A DNA stretch of 42,923 nt, from NCBI GenBank assembly GCA_029266835.1, contig JAQSWD010000041.1:1-42923 (forward strand), in the 5' to 3' direction. The DNA comes from Steroidobacteraceae bacterium (GTDB taxonomy: Bacteria > Pseudomonadota > Gammaproteobacteria > Steroidobacterales > Steroidobacteraceae). A program made the position numbers and the translations under genes. Positions within the stretch are counted from its first letter, which is position 1; every line of letters starts with the position of its first letter. The notes under the pieces were generated by a model. The model was given only the letters and a program-made list of their open reading frames with translations. It was not told the DNA's origin and ran no database searches. Positions 37,780 through 42,923 of this stretch are shown in pieces.

Positions 37780-37791
37780 TGCCCGGTAATG

Positions 37792-37807
37792 ATCGTTAGT
37801 GAACGAT
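37792..37807. promoter_or_regulatory. Inverted repeat ATCGTT-AGTG-AACGAT
   Basis: Perfect 6-bp arms around a 4-bp centre, about 345 bp upstream of the receptor's ATG. With GGT before and ACC after, it may be a longer imperfect dyad. Operator-like, but too far from the start to be a simple promoter block unless transcription begins upstream. Confidence 0.4.
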
Positions 37808-38150
37808 ACCTGATGGTACGGTCACGAAAGGTTTCAGGGCCGCTCGCGAATGCCGGGCGGTCCGACGAGTCCGAGAAGTGCACCTTGTCCGCGCTCTGTG
37901 TGCTTTTCGACAACCGGAGCGCCGCTGGCACCCCTTCGCTGGCGGCGCTCCAACTTCCCTTCCGATTCCGCTCCTCATATCCATCGATATACGTTTGGGC
38001 TTGATTGCGCGAAATTGCGCGTTCATGATCGAAGTGCAGCGAGGCAGAGCGCGGAAACTGTGCCTCCCTTCGGTTTCGTGACCGTAGTCGTTCGCTTTTG
38101 CGCGCGGGCTGCAATTACACGAAGGAAAAAATCCAAATGAAGGGGGATTC

Positions 38151-41074
38151 ATGTCTGGCAATTCAGATGCGAGCTTTGCTCGCAGGACCGCTCTCGCCTC
38201 GGCAATAGCACTGGCTCTGACCTCGGGTGGGTTCGCGCGGGCGCAGGACGCTCCGCAAGCAGCCGCCGAAGGCGAGGACATCATCGTGACCGGTTCGCGC
38301 ATCGCGCGCGGCGCGACGGATGCATCGACGCCGCTGGCCATCATCGATGCCGAGGAATTCAAGCTGTCCGGCTCGATGAATGTCGACAAGGTGTTGGGCG
38401 ACTCGCCGCAATTCGTCCAGGCCACCAATGGTGGCGCCACCGCCAACACGGTTCCCGCCGGCTCGGCCGCCGGCGCTGCGTACGCCAACCTCCGGGGATT
38501 CGGCCCCACTCGCAGCCTGACTCTGGTCAACGGTCGACGTTACGCCATCTTCGGTCCCGAACAGGTCACCGACCTCAACACGATTCCCACCGCGCTCATC
38601 GAGCGTACGGAAATCGTCACCGGCGGTTCGTCGGCGGTGTACGGCTCCGACGCCATCACCGGTGTCATCAACTTCATCATGAAGGATGACTTCGAAGGCG
38701 TTCAGCTCGGCGGGCAGTACGGTTTCGACACTTCTACCAGCACGCCTGTCTACAGCGCCGACCTCACGCTGGGCGGAAACTTCGGCGAAGGCCGCGGCAA
38801 TGCCGTGGTCTCGTTGAACTACTACAAGCGCGATGGGTTCACGCGCCACGACCGCGGTGATTGGGCGGAGCTGCCCTATGGCGAAGGCTGCGTCACCGCC
38901 GAGAGCCACAGTTCCACGCTCATCGGCACGCCGAATGGTTCGAACGCGGCGGATTGCGCGGCCTCTGGCGGCCGCATGGGCTTCGTATTTTCCGGCAGCG
39001 GTGACATCCCCAACGGCCGTTTCTCGCTGACACCGGCCCAGATGACCGCCGCGGCGACCCAGCTCGCCGCCGCGGGCCTTGCCGGCATGGGCGCCAACGG
39101 CTTCACCTTCAATGACGCGGGCACCAACCAGCGACTGGTGCAGCGACCTGCGGATGATTTCAACCTGACGCAATTCAACTACCTGCAGGTGCCGCAGGAG
39201 CGCTGGATGCTGAATGCATTCACGCACTACGACTTCACCGAGAAGGCGCGCGGTTATCTCGAGTTCCACTTCAGCAACAACCGCGTCGACCAGCAGCTGA
39301 CGCAGGCCAATATCGGCGGTGACTTCCTGTTCAACGTGAACAATCCGTACCTCGACGCATCGATGCAGGCCGTGCTGGCGCAGCTCGACGCCAGCGAAAC
39401 TGGCCCGCGCACGCTGCAGCAGGGCCCGATCGCCTACACGACGACGCCGAACGACGGCTTCGCGGTACTGACTGCGGGCCGGCGCCTGGTGGAGCTGCCG
39501 TTCCGGCACAACGTCGATGACCACAATGTCTGGCGCACCGCCATCGGCATGAAAGGCGACCTCGGCGATGTCTCCGACAAGTTCTTCCGCAACCTCAGTT
39601 ATGACGCACCAATGCCGAGCAGCAGATGCTGGCGGCTACGTTGGGCGGCGAGGCTTTCGATCTGCCCGCGGGCGCAGTGGGTTTCTCGGTGGGCGTCGAA
39701 TGGCGCAAGGCCGAAGCCGAGTACATCCCGGATGAGTACCTTCGCTCGGGTGATGTCATCGGCTTCAATCCCGGTCTGCCGACCGCGGGGGACGTCACGT
39801 CCAAGGACATTTTCGCCGAAGTCCGCGTGCCGATCCTGGCCGACCTGCCCTTCGTTGAGAGCCTCACGGCGAACGGTGGTTATCGCAGCTCCGATTACGA
39901 TCTGGATGGCGTCGGCAAAGTCGGTACCTACCTTTACGGTCTCGACTGGCGCGTCAATGAGTCAATTGGTTTCCGGGGCCAGTTCCAGCGTGCCATCCGC
40001 GCGCCTAACATCGGCGACCTGTACGGTGGTCTGCAGCTGAACTTCCAGACGCTGACCGACCCCTGCTCGAGCCGCGCTGCCGTGGCCAACCAGACGGCCG
40101 CGGTGCGAGCGGTCTGCGAAGCCACGGGTGTGCCGGCCGCGGCGGTGTTCACGGCGGGCGTGCAGCCCGACAACATCATTCCGGTCCGTTCGGGCGGTAA
40201 TGTGAACCTGCAGGAAGAGTCATCGGATACGCGCACGCTCGGCGTGGTGTTCACGCCGGAGTTCCTGCCCGGCCTGGCGCTGACCCTCGACTACTTCGAC
40301 ATCGAGCTGGACGGCGCCATCGCGCAGCTGGGCGGCGGCGCGCAGAACACGCTGAATCTCTGCTACCTCACGGTGCAGGATGCCAGCAGCGACTTCTGCC
40401 AGGCCATCCATCGGAATACCGCCACGGGCGGCATCACGGTGCCGTTCTCGCTGGATGTGTTGCAGGCGAATATCGGCGCGCTGGAGACCTCGGGCATCGA
40501 CCTCAATGCCCGCTATGGCTGGGATGTCGGATTCGGTGGACTGGGTGGTGCCGACGGCAGCCGCTTCGACATCACCATGGCCTGGACGCACACGAAGGAG
40601 TTCACGGTCACGCCGATGCAGGCGGTGCCGCAGAACAAGAACGAGTGCGTGGGCGCCTACGGTTCGACCTGCGGTGAACCCATCCCGGAGAACAAGGGCG
40701 TGACTCGCATCACCTGGAGCACCGGACCGCTGGGCGTGAGCCTGCGCCATCGCTTCATCGACAGCGTCACGACCGATCGTTACGTGCTGGCGAAGCGCAA
40801 TGCCGAACGCGCCGGCAACCAGGCGGCCGTGGACGCGGCGAATGCGGCGCTGGCCACGTACACGAATCCGAAGTTCTCGGCGAAGAACTACTTCGATCTG
40901 TCGCTCACGTATGGATTCGGGGAGCGGGCCGAAATTCATGCGGGCGTGAACAACGTGCTCGATACGGATCCGCCGATCGTGGCCGGCTTTGGTGGTTATG
41001 GAAATACGTTCCCGGCCACCTATGACTACGCCGGCATGACGGTTTTCCTGGGAGTGACCATCAAGTCGTTTTAA
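38151..41074 (+). pseudogene. TonB-dependent receptor interrupted near 39608
   Basis: The first frame (38151 to about 39607) gives a signal peptide, the EDIIVTGSRIARG box, plug motifs (VLGDSPQFV, NLRGFGPTRSLTLVNGRR, VTGGSSAVYGSDAITGVINF) and the start of the barrel, ending in KFFRNLSYDA. After a frame change the second part continues from NAEQQMLAATLGGEAFDLPA through DWRVNESIGFRGQFQRAIRA to a normal end, YDYAGMTVFLGVTIKSF. Relatives usually have about 50-70 residues between these points, so a piece is missing as well as the frame. As written the receptor is inactive. Next to rhamnose isomerase it probably served uptake of a rhamnose-containing glycan. Confidence 0.82.
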
Positions 41075-41094
41075 ACGCGTCCCCCCGCGTGTAC

Positions 41095-41138
41095 GCGGGC
41101 TCCCTCCAGCGCGCAGCGACGGCGGGAGCCCGCTTTTT
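41095..41138 (+). terminator. Rho-independent terminator after the receptor gene
   Basis: GCGGGCTCCC (41095-41104) and GGGAGCCCGC (41124-41133) form a perfect 10-bp stem, directly followed by TTTTT (41134-41138). It lies 20 bp past the receptor stop. The reverse strand lacks a T-run, so it serves the plus strand only. Confidence 0.85.
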
Positions 41139-41139
41139 C

Positions 41140-42285
41140 TCAGGTGCGGGACGAGACCAGGATGTCGCGTGATACCCGCGCGACGTCGTTCGCGCCGGTG
41201 AGCGCCAGGCTCACGGCCAGTTCTTTCCGGATGATTTCCAGCGCCAGCGTCACGCCGGCCTCGCCGCGCGCCGCGAGCGAATACAGGAAAGCCTTGCCCA
41301 TCAGGCAACCCTTGGCGCCCAACGCCAGGGCCTTGAGCACGTCCTGACCCGAACGGACCCCGCCATCGAACAGCACTTCGCAGCCGCCGGCCACGGCGTC
41401 GACGACACCGGGCAGCGCGGAGATCGTGGAGCGCGCGCCGTCGAGCTGGCGGCCGCCATGGTTGGAGACCACCAGCGCATCCACGCCATGACTGACCGCG
41501 AGCCGGGCGTCCTCGGGGTCGAGGATGCCCTTGATGAGGATCTTGCGCGGCCAACGCTCGCGCAGCCAGGCGAGATCCTTCCACGTGACCGTGGGGTCGA
41601 ACTGCTGGCCTATCCACTCGGAGAGCGTCTTGAGTCCGCCGGTGCCTTTCAGGCGGGCTTCGAGGTTGCCGAAGGTACGGCGCCTGCCCGTGAGCACCTT
41701 GAGCGCCCACGTGGGGCGCATGGCCACTTCGAACAGGTTCTTCAATGTCAGCTTGGGCGGAATGGACAGGCCATTCTTCGGGTCGCGCCGCCGCAGGCCC
41801 TGCACGGGCATGTCGACGGTGAGCATGATGGCCGAACAGTTGGCAGCCTTGGCGCGCTCCAGCAGTTCTTCGTTGAAGCCGCGGTCGCGCATCAGGTAGA
41901 CCTGGAACCAGAACGGCTTCTTCGTGAACTCCGCGACGTCTTCGATGGAGCAGATGCTCATGGTGGACAGGCAGAACGGCACGCCGAAGTTGTTGGCCGC
42001 GCGTGCGCCCAGCATTTCGCCATTGGCGTGGAACAGGCCGGTGAGACCGGTGGGGCCAATGCCGAGCGGAATGGACCAGTCCTCGCCGAGGATACGGGTC
42101 TGCAGCCGCTGCTCCGACACGTCCACCATGACGCGTTGGCGGAACTGCAGCGCCTTCAGGTCGGCGAGGTTGCGGTCGAAGGTGATCTCGTCATACGAGC
42201 CGCGGTCGGCATAATCGAAGATGGCGCGCGGTACGCGGCGGCGTGCTTCGAGGCGAAGGTCTTCGATGCTGTTGGCTATCCCCAT
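41140..42285 (-). CDS. FMN-dependent alpha-hydroxy-acid dehydrogenase (L-lactate dehydrogenase type)
   Basis: A 381-residue FMN enzyme of the LldD/glycolate oxidase family, oxidising L-2-hydroxy acids to 2-oxo acids. Motifs: ARRRVPRAIFDYADRGSYDE at the start, IGPTGLTGLFHANGE, FQVYLMRDR, the KILIKGI strand with FMN-phosphate-linked lysine, and the catalytic block SNHGGRQLDG followed by EVLFDGGVRSGQDVLKALAL. The ATG at 42285 begins two bases after the rhamnose isomerase stop, so translation is coupled; eighteen further codons upstream are open but overlap that gene. L-rhamnose breakdown yields L-lactaldehyde and then L-lactate, which this enzyme could oxidise to pyruvate. Substrate inferred from context. 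Confidence 0.9.
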   Translation of the reverse strand: MGIANSIEDLRLEARRRVPRAIFDYADRGSYDEITFDRNLADLKALQFRQRVMVDVSEQRLQTRILGEDWSIPLGIGPTGLTGLFHANGEMLGARAANNFGVPFCLSTMSICSIEDVAEFTKKPFWFQVYLMRDRGFNEELLERAKAANCSAIMLTVDMPVQGLRRRDPKNGLSIPPKLTLKNLFEVAMRPTWALKVLTGRRRTFGNLEARLKGTGGLKTLSEWIGQQFDPTVTWKDLAWLRERWPRKILIKGILDPEDARLAVSHGVDALVVSNHGGRQLDGARSTISALPGVVDAVAGGCEVLFDGGVRSGQDVLKALALGAKGCLMGKAFLYSLAARGEAGVTLALEIIRKELAVSLALTGANDVARVSRDILVSSRT

Positions 42286-42287
42286 CT

Positions 42288-42923
42288 TCAGACTATGCCA
42301 CCACCGAGACTTTGTTTGCCGGGCCGCATTTCTCCGCATTTCGCGCGGTAACCGCTGTTGCGATAGGCGGCCACCGGGTCGATGGCGGCGCCCTTGCTCA
42401 CGCGGGCCTGCGCCAGGATGGGCGACACGTCGGTGGTGAACCCGCGCTTCAGCGTCTGCGCGGCCATGAGCGCGTCGTTGCCCATGCGGTATTCGTGCAG
42501 CGCCTTGCGGTCCACGATCAGCGCCTGCGCGTAGGCGCGCTGCAATTCGATGGCGCTGGTCATGAGGCTTTCGATGGGGTCAGTGACATTGTGCGACTGG
42601 TCGAGCATGTGCGCGGGGCGGAAGTTCGGCGCTTTCGCCAGTTCCGCTTCCACCAGTTCGTTGAACACCAGGAACAGCCGGAACGGCTCGATGGAGCCGG
42701 CGTCCAGGTCGTCGTCGCCGTACTTCGAATCGTTGAAATGAAAGCCGCCCAGACGCTGCGCGTGCACCAGCCGCGCGACGATCATCTCGATGTTCACATT
42801 GGGCGCGTGGTGGCCGAGGTCGACCAGGCAGAAAGCCTTGGGACCCAGCGCCTGCGCGGCCATGAGTGACGAGCCCCAGTCCTGGATGACGGTGGCGTAG
42901 AACGCCGGCTCGTACATCTTGTG
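42288..42923 (-). CDS. rhaI: L-rhamnose isomerase (RhaI type), C-terminal part, runs off the window
   Basis: Converts L-rhamnose to L-rhamnulose, the first step of isomerase-type rhamnose catabolism. The visible 211 codons hold the metal-binding half of the (beta/alpha)8 barrel: YEPAFYATVIQDWG, LVDLGHHAPNVNIEMIVARL, GGFHFNDSKYGDDDLDAG, and the later PAHMLDQSHNVTDPIESLM. These match the RhaI group found in Pseudomonas stutzeri rather than E. coli RhaA. The frame is open through the right edge, so the N-terminal part is outside the window. The hydroxy-acid dehydrogenase follows two bases later. Aldolase, kinase and lactaldehyde dehydrogenase are not visible here. Confidence 0.9.
   Translation of the reverse strand, partial: HKMYEPAFYATVIQDWGSSLMAAQALGPKAFCLVDLGHHAPNVNIEMIVARLVHAQRLGGFHFNDSKYGDDDLDAGSIEPFRLFLVFNELVEAELAKAPNFRPAHMLDQSHNVTDPIESLMTSAIELQRAYAQALIVDRKALHEYRMGNDALMAAQTLKRGFTTDVSPILAQARVSKGAAIDPVAAYRNSGYRAKCGEMRPGKQSLGGGIV

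Larger units (their letters stand above)
37440..38150. other. Longest non-coding stretch, with palindromes and presumed receptor promoter
   Basis: 711 bp between the secreted-protein gene and the receptor gene. The part at about 37635-37800 is visibly AT-richer than the rest of the window and contains the palindromes listed separately; none of its short open frames looks coding. The last bases carry AAGGGGGATTC before the receptor ATG, a strong ribosome-binding site. No RNA gene or terminator was recognised. Confidence 0.6.

Overview
This is a 43 kb, high-GC, densely packed chromosomal segment from a Gram-negative bacterium. Three TonB-dependent receptors, several Tat or Sec exported proteins, lipoproteins with clear lipoboxes and a CopL-like protein point to a proteobacterium. 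The CopL-like, PrnB-like, GH78 and PL10 combination suggests a plant-polysaccharide-using gammaproteobacterium of the Xanthomonadales/Steroidobacterales type. That placement is inference from gene content only. No tRNA, rRNA, CRISPR array, transposase or prophage gene was seen.

Layout. 1-10.3 kb is carbohydrate related: a PL10 pectate lyase (5' end probably outside the window), a small lipoprotein, a PQQ-type sugar dehydrogenase, a six-hairpin glycosidase-like protein, a TonB-dependent receptor on the minus strand and a divergent periplasmic trehalase. 10.3-15.3 kb holds two aldo/keto reductases flanking a divergent pair: a kynureninase-like PLP enzyme and a PrnB-like protein of the indoleamine-dioxygenase superfamily. 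15.3-21.2 kb is a tightly coupled plus-strand cluster: TonB-dependent receptor, YfiR-like periplasmic protein, CHASE8-type hybrid histidine kinase, a MerT-like membrane protein with two cysteine pairs, and a stand-alone receiver. This is the best candidate for an undescribed signalling system. 21.2-27.0 kb has a small sugar-binding-like protein, a broken GH78 alpha-L-rhamnosidase, and a minus-strand copper operon (CopL-like, TolC-type outer membrane protein, multicopper oxidase).

27.2-32.8 kb has a DUF1080 protein fused out of frame to an EpmB-type lysine aminomutase, an ECF-like sigma factor overlapping a membrane-anchored VWA protein, a DUF4412-like protein, and the C-terminal remnant of a cytochrome c. 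33.0-36.0 kb is a PepSY / DUF2271 / DUF4198 / ApbE operon. Its DUF2271 protein carries a DGLTGAT motif that looks like an ApbE flavinylation site, so the operon reads as an extracytoplasmic electron-transfer system. 36.1-37.4 kb has a YihY family membrane protein and a hypothetical secreted protein. 37.4-38.15 kb is the longest non-coding stretch and contains small palindromes. 38.15-41.1 kb is a TonB-dependent receptor interrupted by a frame change, ending in a clear terminator. The window closes with an FMN-dependent alpha-hydroxy-acid dehydrogenase coupled to an L-rhamnose isomerase, which runs off the right edge.

Rhamnose isomerase, lactate-type dehydrogenase, GH78, PL10 and the receptors fit together as use of pectin and rhamnose-rich plant polymers. 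Four genes (GH78, DUF1080/EpmB, cytochrome c, last receptor) have lost internal or terminal segments with no mobile element at the junctions. Either the genome has suffered several deletions or the assembly has collapsed at these points, and raw-read mapping would decide.
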